Source of the DNA: Lentzea flava
Lineage (GTDB): Bacteria; Actinomycetota; Actinomycetes; Mycobacteriales; Pseudonocardiaceae
Direction: 5' to 3'
NCBI RefSeq assembly: GCF_014648475.1
Contig: NZ_BMRE01000001.1
Coordinates: forward strand, 248,001 to 312,000
DNA: 64,000 bases
Below are positions 1 to 8,534 of the stretch, one piece after another; positions within the stretch are counted from its first letter, which is position 1, and every line of letters begins with the position of its first letter. The notes below the pieces were generated by a model. It had not been told where the DNA came from. It did no database searches and worked only from the letters and a program-made list of their open reading frames with translations. The position numbers were made by a program, and so were the translations under genes.

Positions 1-873
1 CCGCTGGGCGGGCCGACCGGTCCCGCGCAGGCCTCGTGCATCCTGTGCGGCTCGCCGGACATCGACGACGAGGACTACTGCACCCAATGCGGCCGGCACC
101 AGCCGTCGGCACGCGACCGGGTCGAGTACACCCTCGGCGCGGTGTCGGGCGTGTCGGACCGGGGCAAGCGGCGGGCGCGCAACGAGGACTCGATGGCGTT
201 CGGGCACGTCGCGGGCAAGGGTGTCGCCGCTGTCGTCTGCGACGGTGTGGCCTCGTCCGAGCGGGCCGAGCAGGCGTCGCAGGCCGCTGCCGACGCGGCG
301 GTGGACGTCCTGCTGAACGCGTTGATCGACACCGCGGACCCGGAGCAGGCGATGGTCGACGCGGTCGCGGCGTCGTGCTTCGCGGTCGAGCAACTGGTGG
401 AGAACGAGCCGGTCGAGGCGGGTGGCCGGGGTGTCGCGCCGTCGTGCACGTTCGTGTCGGTGCTGGTCACGGAGAAGTCGGCGACGATCGGGTGGGTCGG
501 CGACTCGCGCGCGTACTGGCTGTCCGACGAGGGCTCCAAGCAGCTCACGACGGACGACACGTGGGCGGCGCAGCTGGTCGCGGAGGGTGTGCTGACCGAG
601 GAGCAGGCGCGTACGGACCGTCGTGCGCACGTGCTGTCGCGGTGGATCGGCGCGGACGCCGGGCAGGTGGTGCCGCAGGTCGTGACGATGCAGCCGACCT
701 CGCCGGGCGTGTTCCTGCTCTGTTCGGACGGGCTGCACAACTACCGGCCGCAGCCGGAGGACCTGCAGTCGTTGCTGCCGTGCGGGCCGGAGGAGTTCGT
801 GAAGGTCGCTCTCGAGGCCGGTGGCCACGACAACATCACGGTCGTGCTGGTGCCGTTCGCTCCCGCTCAGTGA
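1..873 (+). CDS. PP2C-family Ser/Thr protein phosphatase with N-terminal zinc ribbon (5' end outside window)
   Basis: Removes phosphate from phospho-Ser/Thr proteins, metal dependent. The frame is open from base 1, so the gene begins upstream. About 12 residues in is a zinc-ribbon pair, CILCG and CTQCG. The PP2C domain follows, with RNED near residue 60, GDSRAY near residue 168, SDGLHNY near residue 242 and GGHDNITVV near residue 276. The usual DGMGG motif reads DGVAS, so the metal-binding loop is slightly divergent although its Asp is kept. In actinobacteria such zinc-ribbon PP2Cs usually sit in clusters with Ser/Thr kinases and vWA proteins, which would lie left of this window (inference). 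Stop TGA at 871. Confidence 0.9.
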   Translation, partial: PLGGPTGPAQASCILCGSPDIDDEDYCTQCGRHQPSARDRVEYTLGAVSGVSDRGKRRARNEDSMAFGHVAGKGVAAVVCDGVASSERAEQASQAAADAAVDVLLNALIDTADPEQAMVDAVAASCFAVEQLVENEPVEAGGRGVAPSCTFVSVLVTEKSATIGWVGDSRAYWLSDEGSKQLTTDDTWAAQLVAEGVLTEEQARTDRRAHVLSRWIGADAGQVVPQVVTMQPTSPGVFLLCSDGLHNYRPQPEDLQSLLPCGPEEFVKVALEAGGHDNITVVLVPFAPAQ

Positions 874-880
874 TGGAAGC

Positions 881-1636
881 ATGGTCAACATGACCTCCGT
901 GGACATCACCACACGCGACGGCACTGCCGACGCCTACCTGACCGGTCCCGCCGGCTCTGGACCGTTTCCCGCCGTGCTGCTGTACATGGACGCCTTCGGC
1001 CTGCGTCCGCACCTGCGCACGATGGCCGACCGCCTGGCGTCGGCGGGGTACGTCGTGCTGGTTCCCAACGTCTTCTACCGGGCCGGACGGGCGCCGGTGG
1101 TCGAGCTGCCCGACTACATCGACCCGGCGGCACGTCCTGAGCTGTTCGAGCGGATCATGCCGCTGCTGAGGTCGTTGACGCCGGAGGCGCTGATGCGCGA
1201 CGCCGAGGCGTACCTGCGTTTCCTGGCCGACTCGCCGCTGGTGGCGGACGGTCCCGTGGGCATCACCGGTTACTGCATGGGCGCGGGTCTGGCGTTGCGC
1301 ACGGCGGGCACGTTCCCGGACCGGGTCGCCGCGGCGGCGGGCTTCCACGGTGCGAACCTGGCCACCGAGGCCGGTGACAGCCCGCATCTGCTGGCGGACC
1401 GGATCACGGCGGAGCTGTACTTCGCGCACGCCGATCAGGACGCCGCGATGCCGCCGGAGCAGATCGAGCGTCTGGAGAAGGCGCTCGCCGAGGCGGGTGT
1501 GAAGCACCGGTGCGAGGTGTACGCGGGTGCGCGTCACGGCTACACGCAGGCGGACACGGCCGCGTACGACGCCGAGGCCGCGGAACGCCACTGGGACGCG
1601 TTGCTCGATCTGTTCTCCCGGACGCTCACCCCGTAG
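881..1636 (+). CDS. dienelactone hydrolase family protein
   Basis: Alpha/beta hydrolase of about 251 residues, close to the family norm of 230-260. The nucleophile elbow is GYCMGAG (Cys nucleophile, as in dienelactone hydrolase), the acid lies in HADQDAAMPP and the catalytic His in GARHGYT, so the Cys-Asp-His triad is complete. The start is ATG at 881 or ATG at 890; both lie just after the phosphatase stop, so the gene may be transcribed with it. The family hydrolyses dienelactones and other small esters or lactones; the substrate here cannot be read from sequence. Confidence 0.9.
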   Translation: MVNMTSVDITTRDGTADAYLTGPAGSGPFPAVLLYMDAFGLRPHLRTMADRLASAGYVVLVPNVFYRAGRAPVVELPDYIDPAARPELFERIMPLLRSLTPEALMRDAEAYLRFLADSPLVADGPVGITGYCMGAGLALRTAGTFPDRVAAAAGFHGANLATEAGDSPHLLADRITAELYFAHADQDAAMPPEQIERLEKALAEAGVKHRCEVYAGARHGYTQADTAAYDAEAAERHWDALLDLFSRTLTP

Positions 1637-1681
1637 AGTGATCGCGCCGCCGCCCTCCGTTACGTTTTGGAGGCGTACGGG

Positions 1682-3454
1682 ATGGGCACTGGTAGGCGTT
1701 CGTTCCTGTTGGGAACGGCGGGAGCACTGGCCGCGGCGGGCACGGCTTCGGCCGCTCCCGGCGGGCTGACGTGGGTGCTGACGAACAACGTCGGGTATGA
1801 GGCCGAGGGGCCGAAGCGGGCGGTGATCGCGTGTTCGACGCCGGGCGTGCACCGGTTCGAGCTGGCCGAGCACGGCAGCGGCAGGGTGGTGCATCGCGGC
1901 ACGGCCAAGCACGTCGGGCCGGTGGCGGACTGGAAGGCGAACCAGTTCCCCGCGGTGCCGTCGTTCTACTCGGTCGCGGACTTCTCAAACTTCACACGTT
2001 CTGGTGAATTCGTGCTGTCAACGGACGGTGGGGTGTCGCGGCCGTTCGTGATCGAGCCGCTGGTGCTGGAGCGGCGGACCTTGCCGCACGTGGTGCGGTT
2101 CTTCAAGGACTCGCGGTCGTTCGGCGAGTACGACCGGGTGGACCGCTCGCTGCCCTACGAGCCGGATCCGTCGATCAGGGTGGACGCGCACGGCGGGTGG
2201 TACGACGCGGCGGCGGACTGGTCGAAGCACTTCACGCAGCTGTCGAGGTACTCGTTCTGCAACACCCTGCAGCTGCCGTTGACCGCGTACGTGCTGTGGG
2301 CGGCCTATGACGAGCTGACGCGGCGGGCGAACCCGGATTTCCGGCACCTGCGGGAGCTGCTGCACGACGAGGCGGTGTACGGGGCGGACTACCTGGTGCG
2401 GGTGCAGATGCCGGGCGGGTCGTTCTACGGGTCGGTGCGGCAGCCGCAGGACGACGACATCGGCATCGACCCGGCGAAGCGGTTCCTGCGCAAGGGGCCG
2501 CTGAACTACCGCGAGGGGTGTGGGGTGGCGATCGCGGCCCTGGCGCGGGCGGCACGCGGCACGGTGGACGGGGAGTTCCCACGGTCGCGGTACCTGGCCG
2601 CGGCAGAGGCGGCGTTCTCGTTCTTGCAGGCCAACAACGTGCGGTTGACCAACGACGGCAAGGAGAACATCCAGGACGACTACAACGTGCTGCTCGCCGC
2701 CGTCGAGCTGGTCAAGACCTCCCCGAAGCCGGAGTACCGGGCCGAGGCGGACAAACGGGCGGCCGCTCTCGTGGCGCGGTTGATGCCGCGCGGGCATTTC
2801 CGGGCCGATGACAAGGATCGGCCGTACTTCCACCCGTCGGACGCGGGCATGCCGGTGGTGGCGTTGCTGGCGTACTCGTCGATCGCGGGCCCGGAGGTGC
2901 TCGCGGCGGTGCGGAGGTCGCTGGAGTTCGAGCTGTCGATCACCGGCGCGGTGCCCAACCCGTTCGGGTACGCCCGCCAGGCGGTGCAGACGGCGGCGGG
3001 TGAGCGGTTCGACGGGTTCTTCTTCCCGCACGACGCGGCGGGCACGTGGTGGCAGGGCGAGAACGCGCGCCTGGCGTCGCTGGCAACGGCGGCGAGACTG
3101 GCGGCCGGGAAGTTCGACGCGGCGTTCGCGGCGCGGTTGCGGTCCTACGCGGCGGACCAGCTGAACTGGATCGTGGGCTGCAACCCGTTCGACGTGTGCA
3201 TGCTGGAGGGCAGCGGGCGGACGGCGCCGATCTACCTGGAGTACCCGGACGGATCGGCCGTCGGGTCGTGGCGGTGGATCCGGGCGGCGGGCGGGATCGT
3301 CAACGGGATCACCGGTCGTGCCGCGGACGGGCGTGGGATCGAGTGGGATCCGGGGGTGGCGTCGTCGGGTCCGAACACGGACTGGCGGTGGCTGGAGCAG
3401 TGGATCCCGCACTCGACGTGGTTCCTGTACGCGGTGGCCGCGGGCTCGCGATGA
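1682..3454 (+). CDS. Tat-exported glycoside hydrolase family 9-like protein
   Basis: A protein of 590 residues. The start is ATG 1682 with GGAGG about 8 bases upstream; a TTG at 1667 is less likely. The N-terminus has a twin-arginine signal (RRSFLLG, then an Ala-rich segment ending near ASA), so it should be exported folded. Next comes an immunoglobulin-like CelD_N-type domain (about residues 30-125), then an (alpha/alpha)6 GH9 catalytic domain with GGWYDAAADWSKHF as the catalytic-base region and a C-terminal WLEQW that probably supplies the acid Glu. GH9 enzymes are mostly endoglucanases, with some exo-glucosaminidases; I would not assign a substrate. The tail overlaps the convergent regulator gene by 146 bases. 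Confidence 0.82.
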   Translation: MGTGRRSFLLGTAGALAAAGTASAAPGGLTWVLTNNVGYEAEGPKRAVIACSTPGVHRFELAEHGSGRVVHRGTAKHVGPVADWKANQFPAVPSFYSVADFSNFTRSGEFVLSTDGGVSRPFVIEPLVLERRTLPHVVRFFKDSRSFGEYDRVDRSLPYEPDPSIRVDAHGGWYDAAADWSKHFTQLSRYSFCNTLQLPLTAYVLWAAYDELTRRANPDFRHLRELLHDEAVYGADYLVRVQMPGGSFYGSVRQPQDDDIGIDPAKRFLRKGPLNYREGCGVAIAALARAARGTVDGEFPRSRYLAAAEAAFSFLQANNVRLTNDGKENIQDDYNVLLAAVELVKTSPKPEYRAEADKRAAALVARLMPRGHFRADDKDRPYFHPSDAGMPVVALLAYSSIAGPEVLAAVRRSLEFELSITGAVPNPFGYARQAVQTAAGERFDGFFFPHDAAGTWWQGENARLASLATAARLAAGKFDAAFAARLRSYAADQLNWIVGCNPFDVCMLEGSGRTAPIYLEYPDGSAVGSWRWIRAAGGIVNGITGRAADGRGIEWDPGVASSGPNTDWRWLEQWIPHSTWFLYAVAAGSR

Positions 3455-4271
3455 GGTCGAGCAGCGTCATCGCGTCGTGGTCGGGGGTGCCGGGCGTGGC
3501 GAGGTAGACGACGAGGCGCTGGCCCTGGCCGCGGTTGAGGGTCAGCGCCTCGTGCGACAGCGTCATTTTGCCGACCTCGGGGTGGTAGGTGGTCTTCTCG
3601 CCGTCGCCGATGGTGCGGACCTCGTAGCGTTCCCAGAACCGGTTGAAGTCGGGGCTCTTGACGATCAGCTCGCCGACCAGCGAGGCGAGGTCGGGCGCGT
3701 CGGGGTCGGTGCCGGCGATGGCGCGCAGCTGGGCGACGCACGCCTGGGCCTTCTGCTCCCAGTCCGCCCACAGGTCGCGGGCGGCGGGGTGCAGGAACGT
3801 GTAGCGGATGGTGTTGCGCTGGCGTTCGGGCCAGTCCTCGATGCCGTGCAGCAGCCGCAGCCCGCCGGGGTTGGCGGCGAGCAGGTCGTTGGTGCGGCTC
3901 ACGACGTAGGCGGGGTTGGGCCGCAGGGTCTCCAGCAGCCGCAGCATGGTGGGGCGGACGCGGCGGGAGGGCAGTGGGCGGGGTTCGGGTGCCTGCCGTG
4001 CCGCCTGGGCGGCGAGTCCGCGCAGGAAGTCCCGCTCCTCGCAGTTGAGGCGCAGCGCACCGGCCAGTGCCTCGACGACCGCAGGGCTGGGCCTGGTCTC
4101 CTTGCCGCGTTCGAGCCGCACGTAGTAGTCGATGCTCACGCCGGCGAGCGCGGCGACTTCCTCGCGGCGCAGGCCGGGGGTGCGGCGCGGGCCGGTTCTG
4201 GCGGGCAGCCCGACGTCGGCCGGGCTGATGCCGCCGCGGCGTGCTCGCAGGAACCTCCCGAACTCGGTCAT
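3309..4271 (-). CDS. XRE-family transcriptional regulator with MmyB-like ligand domain
   Basis: Helix-turn-helix at residues about 10-75 (TPGLRREEVAALAGVSIDYY), followed by the MmyB-type ligand-binding domain (about 100-270; RTNDLLAANP is a typical signature). The start MTEFGRF at 4271 is preferred over a longer upstream extension because it begins where relatives begin. The protein is about 320 residues, slightly longer than the usual 270-290, because the C-terminus runs on into the GH9 gene on the other strand; the last 40-50 residues look low-complexity. It is divergent from the MFS transporter, with under 100 bases between them, so it probably controls that exporter (inference). Confidence 0.88.
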   Translation of the reverse strand: MTEFGRFLRARRGGISPADVGLPARTGPRRTPGLRREEVAALAGVSIDYYVRLERGKETRPSPAVVEALAGALRLNCEERDFLRGLAAQAARQAPEPRPLPSRRVRPTMLRLLETLRPNPAYVVSRTNDLLAANPGGLRLLHGIEDWPERQRNTIRYTFLHPAARDLWADWEQKAQACVAQLRAIAGTDPDAPDLASLVGELIVKSPDFNRFWERYEVRTIGDGEKTTYHPEVGKMTLSHEALTLNRGQGQRLVVYLATPGTPDHDAMTLLDLIASPRPPRTGTTSSAGSTAPATASPCSDPTTPPPDPTRSHARPRHDR

Positions 4272-4366
4272 GGTCTTCAGTCTGCCAGCGGGAGGCCGTG
4301 CGTCCCTGGCCGTGTCACACCCCCTCTCGCGCACCCCTGAAGATCGCGGTCTGCTGCGCGCCCGCG

Positions 4367-5707
4367 ATGCCGACCAGGCTTGATCAGGTGACGACTCTCG
4401 CACCACCGCACCAGACAGCGGGTCCGAAGCCGGTCCTGGCGACGGCTTTCCTGGGCATCTTCCTGATCAACCTCGACTCGATGGCGATGAACGTCGCGCT
4501 GCCGCGCATCGGGCTCGAGTTCGGCGGCAGCACGGCGGCGCTGCAGTGGATCGTGGACGCCTACCTGGTGATGTTCGCGGCACTGCTGCTGTCCGCTGGC
4601 GCTTTGTCGGACCGGGTCGGGGCGAGCCGCGCGTTCGGTGCCGGTGCCGCGGTCTTCACCTTCGCGTCGGTGGCGTGCGGCCTCGCGCCGGGGCTGGGTG
4701 AGCTGATCGGTGCGCGGCTGCTGCAGGGCGGTGCGGCGGCGATCATGCTGCCGTCGTCGCTGGCGCTGGTGCGGCAGGCGTTCCCGGACGCGGTGGCGCG
4801 GGCACGGGCGATCGCGCTGTGGACGGTGGGCGGGGCTCTCGCGATCGCCGCGGGCCCGCTGGCCGGCGGGGTGCTGACCGGGACGCTGGGTTGGCGGGCG
4901 ATCTTCTTCGTCAACCTGCCGGTCGGGGTCGCCACGCTGCTGGTGCTGGCCCGCACGCCGCGGTCGCCGCGGGTGGCCCGGCCGCTCGACCCGCTCGGGC
5001 AGGTCACGGCGATCGTGGCGCTGGTGGCGCTGACGTTCGGGGTGATCGACGGCGTGCAGCCGGTGGCGCTGGGTGTGGCCGTGGTGGCGGCGGTCGCGTT
5101 CGTGCTGGTCGAGTCGCGGGTGGCGGCGCCGATGATGCCGCTGGGCCTGTTCCGTTCGCGCACGGTGACGTTGTCGGTGGTGATCGGTTTCGTGGTGAAC
5201 GCCGCCTTCTACGGGCTGGTGTTCGTGCTGAGCCTGTACTTCCACGACCGGCTGGGGCTCTCGGCGATGGCGGCGGGGCTGGTGTTCGTGCCGATGACGG
5301 CGGTGGTCGCGGTGGCCAACCTGGTGTCGGCGCGGGTCGCGGCCAGGTTCGGGCCGCGGCTGCCGATCGCCGCGGGCCAGCTGATCTGCGCGGCGGCGAT
5401 GGCCGCGCTGCTGTGGGTGGACGAGGGCACCGCCCTGCCGGTGATCGCGGTGCTGCTGGTTCCGATCGGGTTCGGGCTGGGCTGCGCGGTGCCGTCGCTG
5501 ACCGCGGTGTTGATGGGACACATCGCGGCGGACCGGGCCGGCATGGCCGCCGGGGTGCTGAACTCGTTCCGGCAGACCGGCGGCGCGCTCGCGGTGGCGG
5601 TGTTCGGGGCGGTGGGCCTGCGGGCGGGGCTGGGTGCGGCGGTGGTGATGCTGGTGGCCGCCTCCGCCGCGGCGTGGCTGTTGCCGCGCCGATTTACCGC
5701 CGGCTAA
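4367..5707 (+). CDS. MFS transporter, DHA2-like drug/proton antiporter
   Basis: Integral membrane protein of about 446 residues with 12-14 predicted membrane segments. The first helix contains FLINLDSMAMNVALPRI, matching antiporter motif D of the 14-TM drug exporters (LDxTxxNVALP), and motif A-like GALSDRVGASR follows helix 2. The start is ATG 4367 or GTG 4388. It is divergent from the MmyB-type regulator, the usual layout of a regulated exporter. Such proteins use the proton gradient to expel drugs or metabolites; the substrate is unknown. Confidence 0.9.
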   Translation: MPTRLDQVTTLAPPHQTAGPKPVLATAFLGIFLINLDSMAMNVALPRIGLEFGGSTAALQWIVDAYLVMFAALLLSAGALSDRVGASRAFGAGAAVFTFASVACGLAPGLGELIGARLLQGGAAAIMLPSSLALVRQAFPDAVARARAIALWTVGGALAIAAGPLAGGVLTGTLGWRAIFFVNLPVGVATLLVLARTPRSPRVARPLDPLGQVTAIVALVALTFGVIDGVQPVALGVAVVAAVAFVLVESRVAAPMMPLGLFRSRTVTLSVVIGFVVNAAFYGLVFVLSLYFHDRLGLSAMAAGLVFVPMTAVVAVANLVSARVAARFGPRLPIAAGQLICAAAMAALLWVDEGTALPVIAVLLVPIGFGLGCAVPSLTAVLMGHIAADRAGMAAGVLNSFRQTGGALAVAVFGAVGLRAGLGAAVVMLVAASAAAWLLPRRFTAG

Positions 5708-5730
5708 CTGCGGCGGGGCACCGTCGTGGC

Positions 5731-6153
5731 GTGAGATTCGTTTCTGTCGCGGCGGTGGCCGCTTTCGCGCTGGCCGGTCTGTCGTCCGGGGTGGCGCACG
5801 CGGAGTCGGCGCCGGGGTGCGGCCCGGTGACGCAGATCGGCAAGACCGCCTACATCGGTGGTGACTCCCGCAACGCGAAGGCGTCGGTGAAGCAGTTCAA
5901 GGGCTGTGGCAAGAACTGGGCGTACGTCTACGTGTGGGACTCGTTCGCGAGCCAGGTCGGTGACTTCCAGATCACGGTGGCCATGAGGGTGTCCGGTCTG
6001 GTCAAGGGCCAGAAGACCTACCCGCGCAACAAGCAGGAGGGGTGGTCGGAGGGCACCGACTCGCTGACGCAGTGCACCAGCGCGCTCGGTGCCTTGAAGG
6101 ACTTCGTGATCAGCGACACCTGGCTGACCGCCGAGACCGACCAGAGGTGCTGA
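5731..6153 (+). CDS. small secreted four-cysteine protein (first of a tandem pair)
   Basis: 140 residues from a GTG start. A Sec signal peptide ends near VAHA-ES, leaving a mature protein of about 115 residues with four cysteines (GCG, KGCGK, TQC, QRC) that probably form two disulfides. I do not recognise the family. It is clearly paralogous to the next gene: ESAPGCGPVTQIG is identical and the stretch SVKQFKGCGKNWAYVYVWDS is shared exactly. It begins 23 bases after the MFS gene and its stop is 2 bases before the next start, so the two are co-transcribed. Not annotated by homology; only export and duplication are supported. Confidence 0.8.
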   Translation: MRFVSVAAVAAFALAGLSSGVAHAESAPGCGPVTQIGKTAYIGGDSRNAKASVKQFKGCGKNWAYVYVWDSFASQVGDFQITVAMRVSGLVKGQKTYPRNKQEGWSEGTDSLTQCTSALGALKDFVISDTWLTAETDQRC

Positions 6154-6155
6154 CG

Positions 6156-6557
6156 ATGAGGCGTTCGTTCGTGGTGGCGGCGGCACTGATCGCCGCGGTC
6201 ACGCCGGAGGTCGCGCACGCGGAGTCGGCGCCGGGGTGCGGTCCGGTGACGCAGATCGGCAGGACCGCGCACATCGACGAGGGCGGTGGCCCGGTGGCGT
6301 CGGTGAAGCAGTTCAAGGGCTGTGGCAAGAACTGGGCGTACGTCTACGTGTGGGACTCGTACCACAACAAGGGCAACCGCTACTACGTCACCGCGGCGAT
6401 CCTGCCCGGTTCGCAGGGGCACGTGAAGGGCGCCAACCGCGACCGCGAGGTGTGGTCGCACGGCACCGACACGTTGTCGATCTGCACGCAGGCGCAGGGG
6501 TCGCTGGTGGACAACCCGGAGTACGCGTTCTTCGCGAACACCGACAAGCGCTGCTGA
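6156..6557 (+). CDS. small secreted four-cysteine protein (second of a tandem pair)
   Basis: 133 residues with ATG start, signal peptide MRRSFVVAAALIAAV ending at VAHA, and the same four cysteines as its neighbour. The two copies differ most in the middle (FASQVGDFQI against YHNKGNRYYV) and C-terminus (FVISDTWLTAETDQRC against EYAFFANTDKRC), so the fold is likely kept while surface residues have diverged. Family unknown to me; a small beta-rich inhibitor or binding protein would fit the size and disulfides, but that is speculation. Confidence 0.8.
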   Translation: MRRSFVVAAALIAAVTPEVAHAESAPGCGPVTQIGRTAHIDEGGGPVASVKQFKGCGKNWAYVYVWDSYHNKGNRYYVTAAILPGSQGHVKGANRDREVWSHGTDTLSICTQAQGSLVDNPEYAFFANTDKRC

Positions 6558-6566
6558 AATGAGCTG

Positions 6567-7334
6567 ATGCGCAGGGCGGTGTTGATCGCGGCGGCGGTGG
6601 TTGTCACCATCGTCGCCGTGGTCTTCGCCTTTCAGCGCAAGCTGATCTACTTCCCCTCCCCCGGCCCGTTGCCGTCCGCCGAGGAGGTTCTGCCCGGTGG
6701 GCGCGATGTGCGGCTGGTGACGGCGGACGGCCTGCTGCTGAACGGCTGGCACTTCGAGGTGTACGACGCGCCGGCGACGGTGATCGTGTTCCCCGGCAAC
6801 GGCGGCAACCGGCTGGGGCGGGTGCCGCTGGCGCGGTCGTTGACCGAACGCGGGTTGTCGGTGCTGCTGTTCGACTACCGCGGCTACGGCGACAACCCCG
6901 GCACGCCCTCGGAGGAGGGCCTGACCTACGACGCGCGGGCGGCGTTGGACCTGATCGACGGCCCGGTGATCTACTTCGGCGAGTCGCTGGGCGCCGCGGT
7001 CGCCGTCGAGCTCGCGACCTACCGGGCTCCTCGCGGGCTGGTGCTGCGGTCGCCGTTCGCGTCGCTGGCGGCGGTCGGGTCGCACCACTACCCGTGGCTG
7101 CCTGTGAAGATGTTGTTGCGGGACAAGTATCCCCTGCTGGAGCGGGTGTCCGCGGTGGACGTGCCGACGGTGGTGCTGCTGGGCACGGCGGATTCGGTGG
7201 TGCCGCCGGCGCAGAGCCGTGAGGTGGCCGCGGCGGCGCGCGCGAAGCTGGTCGAGATCGCCGGCGCCGATCACAACGACGAGGTGTTGCTGTCGGGTCC
7301 GCAGGTGGTCGACGCGGTGCTGTCAGTCGGCTGA
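6567..7334 (+). CDS. membrane-anchored alpha/beta hydrolase (BEM46/ABHD13-like)
   Basis: 255 residues. An N-terminal hydrophobic segment (residues 3-22) followed by FQRKLIYFPSP is typical of the BEM46/ABHD13-type hydrolases anchored at the membrane. Oxyanion region VFPGNGGNR, DYRGYG turn, nucleophile GESLGAA (Ser about residue 140), acid Asp in GTADSVVP and His in GADHND are all present. Substrate unknown. It starts 9 bases after the second secreted protein, so may share its transcript; its last 12 bases overlap the convergent LacI gene. Confidence 0.88.
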   Translation: MRRAVLIAAAVVVTIVAVVFAFQRKLIYFPSPGPLPSAEEVLPGGRDVRLVTADGLLLNGWHFEVYDAPATVIVFPGNGGNRLGRVPLARSLTERGLSVLLFDYRGYGDNPGTPSEEGLTYDARAALDLIDGPVIYFGESLGAAVAVELATYRAPRGLVLRSPFASLAAVGSHHYPWLPVKMLLRDKYPLLERVSAVDVPTVVLLGTADSVVPPAQSREVAAAARAKLVEIAGADHNDEVLLSGPQVVDAVLSVG

Positions 7335-8357
7335 CGGCGCGATCTCGCCGGAGCCTCTGCGCACGAGGGCGGCGGGGACGACGGCGTGCACGGGTGGTGA
7401 GGTGTCGCCGTCGATGCGGGCGAAGATGAGCTCGGCGGCTTTGCGGCCGATGCCGGGCACGTCCTGACGCACGACGGTGATGCCGGGTTCGAGCATGTCG
7501 GCGAGCGGGAAGTCGTCGAAGCCGATGAGGGCGACGCGGTGTTGCAGGCCGCGGGCGCGCAGCACGCGCATGGAGCCGACGGTGACGAGGTTCTGGGCGG
7601 TGAACAGGGCCGTGGGTGGTGTGCCGAGGTCGAGCAGTTCCTTCGTGGCGGTCTCGGCGAGGTCGGCGCCGTGCAGGTCGGTGCGCACGAGTTCCTCGCG
7701 CAGGGTGAGCCCGGCCTGGGCGAGGCCTTCGAGGTAACCGGTGTAGCGCTCCTGGCTGGTCCACAGGGTGCGGCGGTCGCCGAGGAAGGCGATGTCGCGG
7801 TGGCCGAGCGCGGCGAGCTGCAGGACGGCTTCGCGGGAGCTGTCGCGGTTGGTGGTGGTGACGCAGTCGGTGCCGCCGAAGGTGGGTGGCCGGTCGACGA
7901 GCACCATCGGGGTGCCGCGGTCGCGTTCCTGCTGCAGGGCGTCCTGGTGGCCGCCGGCGGCCATGACGACGACGCCGTCGACGCGGCGCGCGGACAGCGA
8001 CAGCAGCAGTTCGCGTTGCAGGGAGTGGTCGTCCTCGCTGCTGCCGGCGAGCACGAGGACGCCGTTGTGGCGGGCGCGGTCCTCGACGGCGCGCAGCAGC
8101 GCGGAGTCGAACGGGTTGGAGAGGTCCTCGAACAGCACGCCGATGGTGGCGCTGCGGCGGTCGGAGCGGCGCAGGCTGCTGGCGGTGAGGTTGGGGCGGT
8201 AGCCGAGGGTGCGGGCGGCGGCGCGGACGCGTTCGACGACTTCGGGACCCGCGCCGGGCAGACCGTTGATGACGCGCGAGACGGTCTTGGTGCTGACCTT
8301 CGCCAGCGCCGCGACGTCGCGCATCGTGGGTTCGCGTCTTTCGCCTGCATGATCCAT
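7323..8357 (-). CDS. LacI-family transcriptional repressor of the adjacent sugar importer
   Basis: 344 residues. N-terminal LacI helix-turn-helix and hinge (TMRDVAALAKVSTKTVSRVINGLPG would be residues 12-36), then a periplasmic-binding-protein-like effector domain (about 70-340; IGVLFEDLSNPF, VDRPP and IGFDDFPLAD are family landmarks). Start chosen as ATG 8357 because GAGGTG lies 7 bases upstream; a GTG at 8363 is possible. It is divergent from the sugar ABC operon, and the 177-base gap carries two near-identical palindromes (8421-8436 and 8508-8525), so it most likely represses the importer and itself until a sugar binds. Confidence 0.93.
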   Translation of the reverse strand: MDHAGERREPTMRDVAALAKVSTKTVSRVINGLPGAGPEVVERVRAAARTLGYRPNLTASSLRRSDRRSATIGVLFEDLSNPFDSALLRAVEDRARHNGVLVLAGSSEDDHSLQRELLLSLSARRVDGVVVMAAGGHQDALQQERDRGTPMVLVDRPPTFGGTDCVTTTNRDSSREAVLQLAALGHRDIAFLGDRRTLWTSQERYTGYLEGLAQAGLTLREELVRTDLHGADLAETATKELLDLGTPPTALFTAQNLVTVGSMRVLRARGLQHRVALIGFDDFPLADMLEPGITVVRQDVPGIGRKAAELIFARIDGDTSPPVHAVVPAALVRRGSGEIAPSAD

Positions 8358-8420
8358 GTCCACCCACCTCGGGTAACGCTTGCGTAACGCCCGCTTGTCG
8401 CGTCTTCTCTGCGAAAGCTA

Positions 8421-8436
8421 GCGTCAACGATGACGT
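8421..8436. promoter_or_regulatory. candidate LacI operator O2 (imperfect palindrome)
   Basis: GCGTCAACGATGACGT matches 14 of 16 bases of the perfect palindrome 88 bases to the right. It lies 63 bases before the LacI start, well placed for autoregulation or looping with the other site. Confidence 0.65.
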
Positions 8437-8507
8437 AACGGAACCCCCGGTTCTCCATCTTTCGCGTAACCGAGCCTCTCCATCAGCTCTCGCCTCACAC
8501 GGCCGGT

Positions 8508-8525
8508 TACGTCAACGTTGACGTA
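8508..8525. promoter_or_regulatory. candidate LacI operator O1 (perfect 18-bp palindrome)
   Basis: TACGTCAACGTTGACGTA is a perfect dyad centred on a CG-containing core, the symmetry expected of LacI-family operators. It ends immediately before the GGAGG ribosome binding site of the binding-protein gene, so bound repressor would block transcription start or elongation. Confidence 0.8.
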
Positions 8526-8534
8526 GGAGGAGTC

